Below are positions 18,663 through 26,866 of a stretch of 64,000 nt of DNA, piece by piece (positions within the stretch are counted from its first letter, which is position 1; every line of letters starts with the position of its first letter). The notes below the pieces were generated by a model, which had not been told where the DNA came from, did no database searches, and saw only the letters and a list, made by a program, of their open reading frames with translations. Made by a program: the position numbers and the translations under genes. The stretch is taken from NCBI RefSeq assembly GCF_000316625.1, contig NC_019676.1, positions 5,660,501 through 5,724,500 of the forward strand, given 5' to 3'. The DNA is from Nostoc sp. PCC 7107. Its GTDB lineage: Bacteria; Cyanobacteriota; Cyanobacteriia; Cyanobacteriales; Nostocaceae.

Positions 18663-20294
18663 GTGAACATCAAAGACATTTTTCTTAGTGGATTTTTACG
18701 TATAGCGCAGCATCGGAAAAATCACCATCTAGTTAGAAACATCAAGTTTCTTCTTTACTTTCTCCTAGCTGTAGCCTTCTGTCTGCTTCCAGTCCAAATG
18801 GCTAACTCCTCAACTCAGCCAGTCGCTATCATCCCCCCATCACCCAGCAGAGAATTTCGGGGCGTTTGGGTTGCTAGTGTCGCTAATATTGACTGGCCTT
18901 CTAAACCGAGTTTAACCACCAGCCAACAACAAGCAGAGTTAATTACAATACTCGATCGCGCGGCCAAATTAAAACTCAATGCCGTAATTTTACAAGTCCG
19001 TCCTGGTTGTGATGCCTTATACCAATCTGCATTAGAACCTTGGTCAGAATTTTTAACTGGACAGATGGGTAAACCACCCGCGCCTTATTATGACCCCTTA
19101 GCTTTTGCAGTCACAGAAGCCCATAAACGTGGACTAGAATTACACGCTTGGTTTAATCCTTATCGCGCTCGTCATCCCCAAGCTAAATCAATTGTCGCAG
19201 CAAATCATATCAGCAAAACCCATCCAGAATTAGTCAAACATTACGGCAAATATCTCTGGTTAGACCCAGGTGAAAAAGCTGTCCAAGACTACACAGTTCA
19301 AGTAATTATGGATGTTGTGAATCGATATGATATCGATGGCGTTCACATTGATGATTACTTTTATCCCTATCCTGAAAAAGATAGGAGAAATAAAACTATT
19401 GATTTCCCAGATCAAATCAGTTGGCAAAAATATCAAAAATCAGGAGGTACAGAAAACCACAATGATTGGCGGCGAGAAAATGTCAACACATTAATTCAAC
19501 GGCTTTACCAAAGCATTAAAAGTACTAAACCTTGGGTGAAATTTGGGATTAGTCCTTTTGGAATATGGCAACCAGGATTTCCCAAACAAATCGGCAATGA
19601 CAAAGCCTTTAATGCTTATCAAGAACTATATGCAGATTCTCGCAAATGGTTAATGAATGGTTGGTTAGATTATCTCTCACCCCAACTTTATTGGAAAATT
19701 GAACAGGCACAACAAAGTTATCCTGTATTGTTGAACTGGTGGATAGAACAAAACACTCAATCTCGGCACATTTGGCCAGGAATTTTTACTAGCCGCATCG
19801 GTCAAAACAGTAGTACAGCTTGGCCAGCCAAAGAAATTGTCTATCAAATTAAAACCACTCAAGGACGTACTGGTTCAGATGGCAATATTCACTTTAGTAT
19901 GAAACCTCTGCTGCAAAATCGTGGCGGAATTGCCGATTTATTGCCACAAGATGTTTATCATCATTCGGCCTTAGTTCCTTCATCACCTTGGTTAGATAAT
20001 ACACCCCCAGAAAAACCCCAGGTGAGCTTAGAAAAAGATGTCACTGGTACTAAAACAGTTCTGAAATGGCAACCTACTGGTAAACAGCCTGTTTGGTTAT
20101 GGGTTGTGCAAACCAAAATAGGCCATGAATGGAACACCAATATTTTACCGACTGGGCAGAATTCAACTTTGTTAAATAATCATCAAGTTGAAGATGTCGC
20201 TATTTCTGCGGTGACTCGTTATGGTATTCAAGGGACAAGCGCTATTGTAGAAATACCACAATATCAGGCGAGAAACTCTAATAGAATGTTTTAA
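18663..20294 (+). CDS. Secreted glycoside hydrolase-like protein (GHL10/DUF187)
   Basis: This is a 543-residue protein. The GTG start is the only start codon in frame that keeps the hydrophobic signal segment (residues 27-46); the next is ATG at residue 46, after it. The catalytic region begins with REFRGVWVASVANIDWP near residue 64 and includes LNAVILQVRPGCDALY, ELHAWFNPYRARHP and DIDGVHIDDYFYPYP. These are the conserved strands of GH10-like TIM barrels acting on cell-wall or extracellular polysaccharide. A C-terminal beta-rich region of about 100 residues follows the barrel. It is probably periplasmic or surface-located. The gene is divergent from the acyltransferase gene with only 18 bp between the called starts. 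Confidence 0.85.
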   Translation: MNIKDIFLSGFLRIAQHRKNHHLVRNIKFLLYFLLAVAFCLLPVQMANSSTQPVAIIPPSPSREFRGVWVASVANIDWPSKPSLTTSQQQAELITILDRAAKLKLNAVILQVRPGCDALYQSALEPWSEFLTGQMGKPPAPYYDPLAFAVTEAHKRGLELHAWFNPYRARHPQAKSIVAANHISKTHPELVKHYGKYLWLDPGEKAVQDYTVQVIMDVVNRYDIDGVHIDDYFYPYPEKDRRNKTIDFPDQISWQKYQKSGGTENHNDWRRENVNTLIQRLYQSIKSTKPWVKFGISPFGIWQPGFPKQIGNDKAFNAYQELYADSRKWLMNGWLDYLSPQLYWKIEQAQQSYPVLLNWWIEQNTQSRHIWPGIFTSRIGQNSSTAWPAKEIVYQIKTTQGRTGSDGNIHFSMKPLLQNRGGIADLLPQDVYHHSALVPSSPWLDNTPPEKPQVSLEKDVTGTKTVLKWQPTGKQPVWLWVVQTKIGHEWNTNILPTGQNSTLLNNHQVEDVAISAVTRYGIQGTSAIVEIPQYQARNSNRMF

Positions 20295-20327
20295 AAGTCT
20301 GATTTTTGGTAGCCAAACATTTTATAT

Positions 20328-20400
20328 ACCCCTAAATCCCCCTTAAAAAGGGGGATTTAAAGAGACTCTTAGCCCTCATTTTTAAGGGGTTTGGGGGGAT
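20328..20400. repeat. Palindromic GGGGGATTT-type intergenic repeat
   Basis: ACCCCTAAATCCCCCTT and AAGGGGGATTTAA form one hairpin, and a further TTTTTAAGGGGTTTGGGGGG arm follows. The composition and sequence are like those of the copies at 656-731 and 42915-42957. It lies in the gap after the GH10-like gene. Confidence 0.7.
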
Positions 20401-20501
20401 TTTCAGAATTATTGTACATGGTTTTTGGTTTTACGCTTGTGCCTTATTTCGGGTAAATAAGGTAATCTTATTTGATTTGTAAAAATCTAGAGGCTCAGAT
20501 A

Positions 20502-20532
20502 CCAGACTTCTTTAATAAGTCTGGCATCTTTT
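20502..20532. terminator. Intrinsic terminator-like hairpin between convergent genes
   Basis: CCAGACTT (20502-20509) pairs with AAGTCTGG (20517-20524) around a short A/T loop, followed by CATCTTTT on the plus strand. It lies between the convergent GH10-like gene and the ABC exporter gene, so it may end transcripts from both sides. Confidence 0.6.
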
Positions 20533-20573
20533 AGTTCACGAATGATTTAGGATTACTTTATGTTGTAAAAATG

Positions 20574-22391
20574 TTATTCAGAAATACCGTAATGTTGTGC
20601 CTGCATATTCCACAAAGTTGTATATTCACCACCGCGCTGTAAAAGTTCCTGATGAGTGCCATCTTCAACTAAATGACCAGATTTGAGAACTAAAATTCGA
20701 TCAGCCATCCGTACAGAAGCGAGTCTATGAGTAATCAAAATTGTAGTTTTACCCTCCGCTAATTCAATAAAGCGTCGGTAGAGATGATATTCGCTACGAG
20801 GGTCGAGTGCCGCAGTCGGTTCATCTAATAGTAATAGTTGGGCTGATTGACGCACAAAAGCACGAGCTAAAGCTAATTTTTGCCACTGACCACCAGAAAG
20901 TTCTGTACCGCCAAATTGCTTTCCCAGTGGGGTATTTTCTCTGGTGGTAAAATCATCAACTAGTTTAGATATATCAGCTTTTTCTATTGCATATCTCAGA
21001 ACATCTGGATTTGTTAAAGCAGCTAAATTTCCCAAAGCAATATTTTCTCCCAGAGTCAGCGCATAATGCCCAAAGTCTTGAAAAACAACAGCAATTTGCT
21101 GCCGCCACTGTTCTAAATTTAAGTTTCTTAAATCTATTCCATCAACTAAAATACTTCCTTTTATTGGGTCGTATAATCTAGTCAAAAGTTTAACTAAAGT
21201 AGTTTTACCTGCGCCATTTTCTCCGACAATAGCAACTGTTTGTCCTGGGTAAATGGTAAAAGAAATATCTTGCAGAGCTAAACGATTATCTGGGTAATAA
21301 AATTCAACTTGCTCAAAAGTAATACCTGAACAAATAGGCGTAGGAACTTTCTCCCCAGGTATACTGATTTGCATTGGTATAGGACTGTCGATAAAATTGA
21401 AAAATTGCTGCATATAGAGAACATTTTCCAACAGATCTACCCAATTAGCGACAAACCTTTCGAGATTATTTTGAAAGTAAGTTAATGACTGTACAAATAA
21501 AAGTACACTACCAGGACTGAAATCGCCGCGAAAAGCTTTCTGTACTACCCAATAAAAAGCAAAACCATTTCCCAACGTACTAAGAATAGCTAAAGTAGAC
21601 GACCAAAATGCTTGCTTTCCCCGCAGATGTCGCATCGTTTGATGTAAAGACTGAAACGCTTGTAGGTAACGAGTGATAAAAAATGAACCTAGCTGAAACA
21701 ACCTAATTTCTTTCGCATAGGTATCAGTCAGCATCACCGAAGTGTAATATTGCATTCTCCGCGCTTCAGGGCTATGTTCAAATAAAGTTAGCCAAATCGT
21801 TTTGCCATAATGAGAAGAAACCACTATTTGGGGTATAGTGGCGATCGCAATTACTAATGGTATCCAAAAAGCTAGGGGAACTAAGAGCATGACTATCACT
21901 ATCAAAGTGACAAAAGAGCGACTTAATTCCACTAAATTCTCTAATAAACTCAGCGGTTTATAACCGATTTGTTGTTGCAGAAGTTGTAGCTCATCATAAA
22001 ACACAGAATCTTCAAAACGACTCAAATCTGCAAAACAATCAGTTTTACTCATTAATAATAAGCTAATGTGAGCCGTTAACTTGTCATTGAGATCTCCTTG
22101 AAGTGCAAATACCCAAGGATACAGCAATGTCTCTAGTAGCAAAGCTCCCACCCATCCTGTCACCAAAGGTACAAGCATTGCATACCCTAATTCTCTCCCA
22201 GATGTTAAGGCTGCTGCTACAGTATCTACTACTAATTTGGTAATCCAAACACTAATAGCCGGAAGAAACCCTTGCAATAAAGTAACAGCAATCAAAAATA
22301 TCATTTCTCTCGGCGCTGCTGTCCATAACAAAGGTAGAGAACGAAATAAAGCTTTAGTGTAGTCTACAAACCAAACTCTTAAATCGCTCAT
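20574..22391 (-). CDS. ABC exporter, fused permease-ATPase (RiPP export type)
   Basis: This protein of about 605 residues has an N-terminal membrane region with five to six hydrophobic segments (roughly 30-310) and a C-terminal ATPase. The ATPase has Walker A GENGAGKT, signature ELSGGQWQ, Walker B LLLLDEPTAALD and an H-loop ITHRLASV. The ATG at 22391 is taken; a TTG codon precedes it. There is no N-terminal C39 peptidase domain, so it does not itself cleave leaders. It is like lantibiotic and TOMM exporters. It is divergent from the Cys-rich precursor gene across a 610-bp gap, which supports a role in exporting the mature peptide; that link is inferred. Confidence 0.85.
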   Translation of the reverse strand: MSDLRVWFVDYTKALFRSLPLLWTAAPREMIFLIAVTLLQGFLPAISVWITKLVVDTVAAALTSGRELGYAMLVPLVTGWVGALLLETLLYPWVFALQGDLNDKLTAHISLLLMSKTDCFADLSRFEDSVFYDELQLLQQQIGYKPLSLLENLVELSRSFVTLIVIVMLLVPLAFWIPLVIAIATIPQIVVSSHYGKTIWLTLFEHSPEARRMQYYTSVMLTDTYAKEIRLFQLGSFFITRYLQAFQSLHQTMRHLRGKQAFWSSTLAILSTLGNGFAFYWVVQKAFRGDFSPGSVLLFVQSLTYFQNNLERFVANWVDLLENVLYMQQFFNFIDSPIPMQISIPGEKVPTPICSGITFEQVEFYYPDNRLALQDISFTIYPGQTVAIVGENGAGKTTLVKLLTRLYDPIKGSILVDGIDLRNLNLEQWRQQIAVVFQDFGHYALTLGENIALGNLAALTNPDVLRYAIEKADISKLVDDFTTRENTPLGKQFGGTELSGGQWQKLALARAFVRQSAQLLLLDEPTAALDPRSEYHLYRRFIELAEGKTTILITHRLASVRMADRILVLKSGHLVEDGTHQELLQRGGEYTTLWNMQAQHYGISE

Positions 22392-23001
22392 CAATTAAAC
22401 CTAATTATTTATTTGGTATGAAGTAAAAACCACCTGATCCCTGTTTTGTATTAATCTACATAGCCATATTCAAGCTAGGTGCTGCATAAGTATCTCAATG
22501 CAGCAAGTTATATTAGAGTCTATCTAAACGAAAAACCATCCTACTTAAGAAAGAGTAAGATGAAGATTCTGGGTAAAAACTATACTACTTAAGAAAGAAT
22601 AAAAAACTCTAGAAAAAGATAATGTTAGAGAAGTCAGATGATCAAAAAAAAGACAAGTAGTTTGCTAAAAATAGCAACCGTTTTATCAAAGACAAGGTTT
22701 TAGAGAAACTCAATTTTATCCATGAGTTTCCATCACTTATTTCACAGTGATTTTGACCATTTGTGGATTAGTAAAACTCTGAATAAAAGCTGAGCATTTT
22801 TGTTTAACTAGACCTGTATAGGTATATATAGTTAAGCATTAACCATTGTCTTAGTTTCTAGTCATCCTTTACATCTACCCGGTCTAATATCCATTCTTGA
22901 ATGAAAGCTAGTTGATATACAAACATCATCAAAGCTTTCATAAACTTGAATGCAGATTTGCTAATAGACTCATAAATTGAAATTAACAGGAGTAAGTTAC
23001 C
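22392..23001. promoter_or_regulatory. Divergent control region of the RiPP locus
   Basis: This is a 610-bp A/T-rich gap between the exporter and precursor start codons with no credible ORF. It contains two direct repeats at 22541-22558 and 22585-22602 (CTACTTAAGAAAGA followed by G/A TAA), with starts 44 bp apart, possibly operator sites. AGGAG at about 22989 is the ribosome site of the precursor gene. No clear -10/-35 box can be named. Confidence 0.5.
22541..22602. repeat. Pair of 18-bp direct repeats upstream of the RiPP precursor
   Basis: Copies at 22541-22558 and 22585-22602 differ at one base (CTACTTAAGAAAGAGTAA versus the same with ATAA at the end). Their spacing of 44 bp is about four helical turns, as expected for a cooperative regulator site. 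The regulator is unknown. Confidence 0.6.
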
Positions 23002-23352
23002 ATGCTTGCAGAAAAAACACTGACCCGACAAACAATAGATATGCGTTTAGAAGACAAAGCAGACAAATTAGAACAACTTTTGTTATCTGATGAAGAAATA
23101 GCAGCTTTAGAAAAATTGGCAATGCCAGGAATGTTGGAATCTGAGACTCAGCAAAGATGGTTTGCTAATTGCGGCGGATGTGGAGGCTGCGTTGGATGTC
23201 GAGGCTGCGTCGGATGTCGAGGCTGCGGATGTCGTGGATGTGGAGGATGTCGCGGATGTGGATGTCGTGGATGTGGAGGATGTAGAGTTAGTGAAACTGG
23301 CTCAATATCAAGCGTGCCAGATGACAGCGATGATTTCGGATTTGGATACTAA
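23002..23352 (+). CDS. TOMM RiPP precursor peptide with Cys/Gly/Arg repeat core
   Basis: This is a 116-residue precursor with a strong AGGAG ribosome site. Residues 1-56 are an acidic, helical leader (LEDKADKLEQLLLSDEEIAALEKL). The core at 57-95 carries 14 cysteines at positions 57, 60, 63, 66, 69, 72, 75, 77, 80, 83, 86, 88, 91 and 94, built from GGC, VGC and RGC units, with GC dipeptides at 77 and 88. A 21-residue acidic follower ends in DDFGFGY. The arrangement resembles heterocycloanthracin/sonorensin-type precursors, in which Cys become thiazoles. The enzymes encoded downstream (23568-26862) fit that chemistry. The leader cleavage site is not evident, and no protease gene is seen nearby. 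Confidence 0.88.
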   Translation: MLAEKTLTRQTIDMRLEDKADKLEQLLLSDEEIAALEKLAMPGMLESETQQRWFANCGGCGGCVGCRGCVGCRGCGCRGCGGCRGCGCRGCGGCRVSETGSISSVPDDSDDFGFGY

Positions 23353-23410
23353 ATAAGCAGGAGAGAAAATAACAATTCTATAGCATTCTTCAATCATTTG
23401 CTGAATACAG

Positions 23411-23443
23411 AGGTTCCCGAATTCTCAAAGAATTCGGGAACCT
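23411..23443 (+). terminator. Perfect 14-bp-stem hairpin between precursor and modification genes
   Basis: AGGTTCCCGAATTC (23411-23424) pairs perfectly with GAATTCGGGAACCT (23430-23443) around the loop TCAAA. No U-run follows, so it is more likely an attenuator, RNA-processing or 3'-end-stabilising element than a full terminator. It would let the precursor be made in excess over its enzymes. Confidence 0.75.
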
Positions 23444-23567
23444 GAACACCAGTAAATGTTCATAAAATTAAGATTGTTCTAGCTACGAAAACATAGAATT
23501 TTATTTTCTGAATTTTGCTGAATACAATCGATTTTTTATTTTTTTGTGGAGCTTTAACAATAAAATA

Positions 23568-24686
23568 ATGCTTATGAAATTAAATGATCATCAGCATCTG
23601 CGTCTACTAGAACACGTTGTAGTTCATGTTATGCCGCCAGATTGTCATGGCGAAGAAACAATGATATTCAATACGACGAGGCGAACCTTAACAGTTAAGG
23701 GTCAAGCACTGCACGATGTAGAAAGTATAGTATTGCCTTTACTAGATGGCTCCCGAACAATAGGAGAAATTCGGGCGGAAATTGGCGAAAAATTGACAGA
23801 TGCTTCACTCAATCAATGTTTAGAGTTTTTGATAGAAAATCGCTTAGTTGAGGAGCTTTTAGAAGAAACGATTGATTTAGATAATCGTGCTTATTTACTG
23901 CCACAAATTAGTCTTTATCATGAGTTAGGCTTTCAGCAAAAAGATGCTCAACAACACTTAGCCAATGCAAGGATTGCTGTTTTCGGACTTGGTGGTTCAG
24001 GGTTGATAGCAGCAATTAACCTGGCTAGTGCTGGTATTGGTTATCTGCGGTTGTGTGATGATATCTGCACAATTCCCTCCGATGTGATGATGATGTCAGG
24101 CTTAGTATTTAAGCAAATCGGTGCCTTGCGAGGTGTGGAAGCAGCAAGACAAATTCAGGCGATCGCAGAAATCACCGATACTGAGATTGTGATTGATAAT
24201 TTGATGGACGATGCCACAGTCAATACTTTGCTTGAAGATGTTGACCTTGTAATTGTCGCCACCGATGCTGTTTCTGTTAATCTCACCTATCGCCTCAACA
24301 GATTATGCCTGAAAATGCAGCGCCCATTGCTACCAGGTGGGGCGGCTGGTGTGGAAGGAACTTTTGGCCCCCTAGTCTTTGCTAAAGATGGCCCTTGTTA
24401 TCTCTGCTATCGGATGCGGTCGATAGCTTGCGCCAAACTACCAGAAGCGGAATTGGCAATTGAGCGATTTCTCGACCGAGAACGCCGTTCTCAACCAAGG
24501 TTGCAAGAAAATTTACCGATCGCTCAGATGTTGGTCGGAAGTTACTTGGCGCTGGATGCTATTAAGATGTTTCTCGGTCTACCTATTGTCACTGATGGCA
24601 AATTAGTGCATTTAGACTTACTCGGAACAAAACTAACTCACAACGTTGTGCTGAAAAAACCTGGTTGTCCTCATTGTTCACGATAG
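23568..24686 (+). CDS. TOMM cyclodehydratase partner (E1/ThiF-like C protein with RRE)
   Basis: A protein of about 372 residues; ATG 23568 (or 23574) is preferred over an upstream TTG. Residues of about 35-90 look like a RiPP recognition element (winged helix, ending in LNQCLEFLIENRLVEELL) that binds the precursor leader. The rest is a ThiF/E1-like fold with GLGGSG and a zinc site made by CYLC and CPHC. The usual E1 SNLxRQ segment is replaced by a Met-rich loop (SDVMMMSG), so adenylation by this chain is unlikely. In TOMM systems this protein presents the peptide to the YcaO enzyme, whose gene follows after 11 bp. Confidence 0.88.
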   Translation: MLMKLNDHQHLRLLEHVVVHVMPPDCHGEETMIFNTTRRTLTVKGQALHDVESIVLPLLDGSRTIGEIRAEIGEKLTDASLNQCLEFLIENRLVEELLEETIDLDNRAYLLPQISLYHELGFQQKDAQQHLANARIAVFGLGGSGLIAAINLASAGIGYLRLCDDICTIPSDVMMMSGLVFKQIGALRGVEAARQIQAIAEITDTEIVIDNLMDDATVNTLLEDVDLVIVATDAVSVNLTYRLNRLCLKMQRPLLPGGAAGVEGTFGPLVFAKDGPCYLCYRMRSIACAKLPEAELAIERFLDRERRSQPRLQENLPIAQMLVGSYLALDAIKMFLGLPIVTDGKLVHLDLLGTKLTHNVVLKKPGCPHCSR

Positions 24687-24697
24687 GAGAGAATATA

Positions 24698-26008
24698 GTG
24701 AATGTTGCGATCGCTAGTCCCCGTTGGCGCGATTTAGTTAGCCCCCATACAGGAATCATTCGCGCCATTGATAGATTTACTAAGCCTTATACAGAGTTTG
24801 ATTTTCCTGTTTTGTGGCAAGCTGAATTAGCAAATTTCCAACTTCGCAAACAGTCGGATGATTTACGTTACGGTGTAGGCAGGGGTATGACTGATGAACA
24901 AGCAATTTTTGGGGCAGTTGGCGAAGCCGTAGAGCGCTACTGCGGTAGCATTGTTGATTATCGGCAACTAATTGTGAGTAGTTACGCAGATTTAAGTCAT
25001 CCCGCCGTTCATCCGCCAACTTTTTTCTCGTTTTCTGACAACCAATATTCTGACTCATCCTTTCCCTTTCCGGCTTTTGATCAAGCAACGCAGACTTCAT
25101 GGATAACTGCCATATCTCTGACAAGTAACCAACAGGTGTTAGTCCCAGCCTTCATGGTTTATTTTGACTGGGATAGCAATGTACCAGGAGATTATATTTT
25201 ACCTGTCACCTCTAATGGTATGGCTAGTGGCCCTACTCTTGAATTTGCGGCTTATAGTGGCTTGTGCGAGTTGATTGAGCGTGATGCTTTTATCATTACA
25301 TGGTTAAATCGCCTACCTGCTCCCCGGATTTATTTCGCTCATCGTCCCGGAATTGAGACGGAGATTTTACGCCACTACACCCGATTTGGCATTGAGTTAG
25401 TTACCTTCTATTTGACTACAGATATTAACATCCCCGTTGTTATGGCAATGTTAATTGACCGTTCTGGCAGAACTCCAGTTGTGGCGACTGGTTTAGGATG
25501 TCATCTGGATGGGTCAACAGCACTGCGTAAGGCGATTTTTGAAGTTTGTCAAGCCCGCTTTGGTGACATAGAACGCAAAGCTAATGGCGCTGGGGCTAAT
25601 CTCAATCAATATGAAGATGTGCAGAATTTAGAGGATCACAGCGCTTTTTTCTACACAACCACTCGGCTAGGGGAGTTGGAATTTTTATTTGAGCATGAAA
25701 ATTACCTCACAGTTGAAGATTTACCAACTTACCCATCTTCAGCCGAGGTAGAAAAATTGCGAACTGTCATTACAAGGTTGCATTCCGTTGGTGCTGAACC
25801 CTATTTAGTAGAAATTACCACGCCTGATGTTGTATCGCTTGGTTTTCGCGTTGTGCGGACTTTAGCCAGTGAATTAGTCCCGATATATTTTGGTCATGGG
25901 CTAGAACCGTTGGGTACTCAGCGGTTATTCGAGGTACCAAAAAGGTTGGGTTATGGTGGACAACGTACAGTAAAAGACTTAAATCCCTGTCCACATCCTA
26001 TGGCGTAA
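24698..26008 (+). CDS. YcaO-type azoline-forming cyclodehydratase (D protein)
   Basis: GTG 24698 is chosen because AGGAGAG lies seven bases upstream; a TTG at 24665 would overlap the previous gene. The product has 436 residues. ATP-binding YcaO motifs are visible: AVGEAVERYCG, SNGMASGPTLEFAAYSGLCELIERDAF and the following basic segment. The last residues, PCPHPMA, contain the C-terminal PxPxP motif needed for activity in many TOMM YcaO proteins. It uses ATP to turn Cys, and possibly Ser/Thr, into thiazoline or oxazoline rings. It works with the E1-like partner encoded upstream. Confidence 0.93.
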   Translation: MNVAIASPRWRDLVSPHTGIIRAIDRFTKPYTEFDFPVLWQAELANFQLRKQSDDLRYGVGRGMTDEQAIFGAVGEAVERYCGSIVDYRQLIVSSYADLSHPAVHPPTFFSFSDNQYSDSSFPFPAFDQATQTSWITAISLTSNQQVLVPAFMVYFDWDSNVPGDYILPVTSNGMASGPTLEFAAYSGLCELIERDAFIITWLNRLPAPRIYFAHRPGIETEILRHYTRFGIELVTFYLTTDINIPVVMAMLIDRSGRTPVVATGLGCHLDGSTALRKAIFEVCQARFGDIERKANGAGANLNQYEDVQNLEDHSAFFYTTTRLGELEFLFEHENYLTVEDLPTYPSSAEVEKLRTVITRLHSVGAEPYLVEITTPDVVSLGFRVVRTLASELVPIYFGHGLEPLGTQRLFEVPKRLGYGGQRTVKDLNPCPHPMA

Positions 26009-26013
26009 AACAA

Positions 26014-26038
26014 TTTTGGATTTTGGATTTTGGATTTT
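26014..26038. repeat. Heptanucleotide tandem repeat (STRR)
   Basis: TTTTGGA is repeated three times, followed by TTTT. Such heptamer runs are typical of heterocyst-forming cyanobacterial genomes. It lies between the YcaO and SagB-like genes. Confidence 0.8.
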
Positions 26039-26130
26039 ATTACACCCCTATACCCATTTTCCGTTTAAGTATAACGGTGCAAATAAACCAAACTATGTAA
26101 CAAAAAGTAAAATTTCAGGAAATCAAAACT

Positions 26131-26862
26131 ATGTATACAGCCAACGAGCCACTAGAGTTAGCGCTGCTTTATCATTTGAATTCTCCAGTACCTAAAAGTT
26201 ATGTCAAACGTGTTCCCGCTACAGAAATGCGATATATGCCGGAGGCTCCTTTTTTGGAACTGCCAAAAGCACCACACGATAACTCGCTGAGTCAAATTTT
26301 AGCGCGACGGTCTTCAGTGCGATCATTTGCTGAGACAACTATGCCACTGATTCAATTAGCGCAGTTGCTGGATGCTGGATGTGGACTAAATGGGTTGCGT
26401 CAAATGGATGGTTACACCTATGAAGCGCGAAACTCACCATCTGCGGGAGGGCTTTATCCGTTGGAGGTTTTTGTTGCAACACAAGAGGTGGAAAATTTAG
26501 CTAATGGACTATATCACTATGAGCCACGCGGTCATGGCTTGCATCGGGTGAATGATACAGTACCAAACGATTTTGTCAAACCTTTATTGCAACAGGATTA
26601 TATAGTGAATTCTAATGCTTTGTTTGTGTTTACATCGGTTTTTATGCGATCGCTCTGCAAATACGGTGCGCGTGGTTATCGTTTTGCACTTTTAGAAGCT
26701 GGTCATCAAGCCGAAAACATCTGTCTGATGGCTGTGCAGTTGGGTTTGGATAGTCTTTGCATAGGCGGATTTTATGACATGAATTTAAATACCATGTTAG
26801 GTATCGATGGGAAACGTCATGCAGCACTTTACTGTGTTGCTGTCGGTACTGAGAGAAAGTAG
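26131..26862 (+). CDS. SagB-type FMN-dependent azoline oxidase (B protein)
   Basis: This is a 243-residue nitroreductase-like protein with ribosome site CAGGAA. ILARRSSVRSFAE (about 56-68) and NSPSAGGLYPLEVFV are the FMN-binding signatures of SagB/McbC dehydrogenases. GYRFALLEAGHQAENICLMA is the conserved helix near the active site. It oxidises thiazolines/oxazolines to aromatic thiazoles/oxazoles. With the partner and YcaO genes upstream it completes the BCD set of a TOMM synthetase. It ends 4 bp before the stop of the convergent LysR gene, so the RiPP locus probably ends here. Confidence 0.9.
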   Translation: MYTANEPLELALLYHLNSPVPKSYVKRVPATEMRYMPEAPFLELPKAPHDNSLSQILARRSSVRSFAETTMPLIQLAQLLDAGCGLNGLRQMDGYTYEARNSPSAGGLYPLEVFVATQEVENLANGLYHYEPRGHGLHRVNDTVPNDFVKPLLQQDYIVNSNALFVFTSVFMRSLCKYGARGYRFALLEAGHQAENICLMAVQLGLDSLCIGGFYDMNLNTMLGIDGKRHAALYCVAVGTERK

Positions 26863-26866
26863 AGAA

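Noticed and set aside
23162-23356. Alternative 64-residue frame across the Cys-rich core
   Set aside because: It is a shifted reading of the precursor repeat giving Asp/Val-rich sequence; it lacks the leader and a ribosome site.
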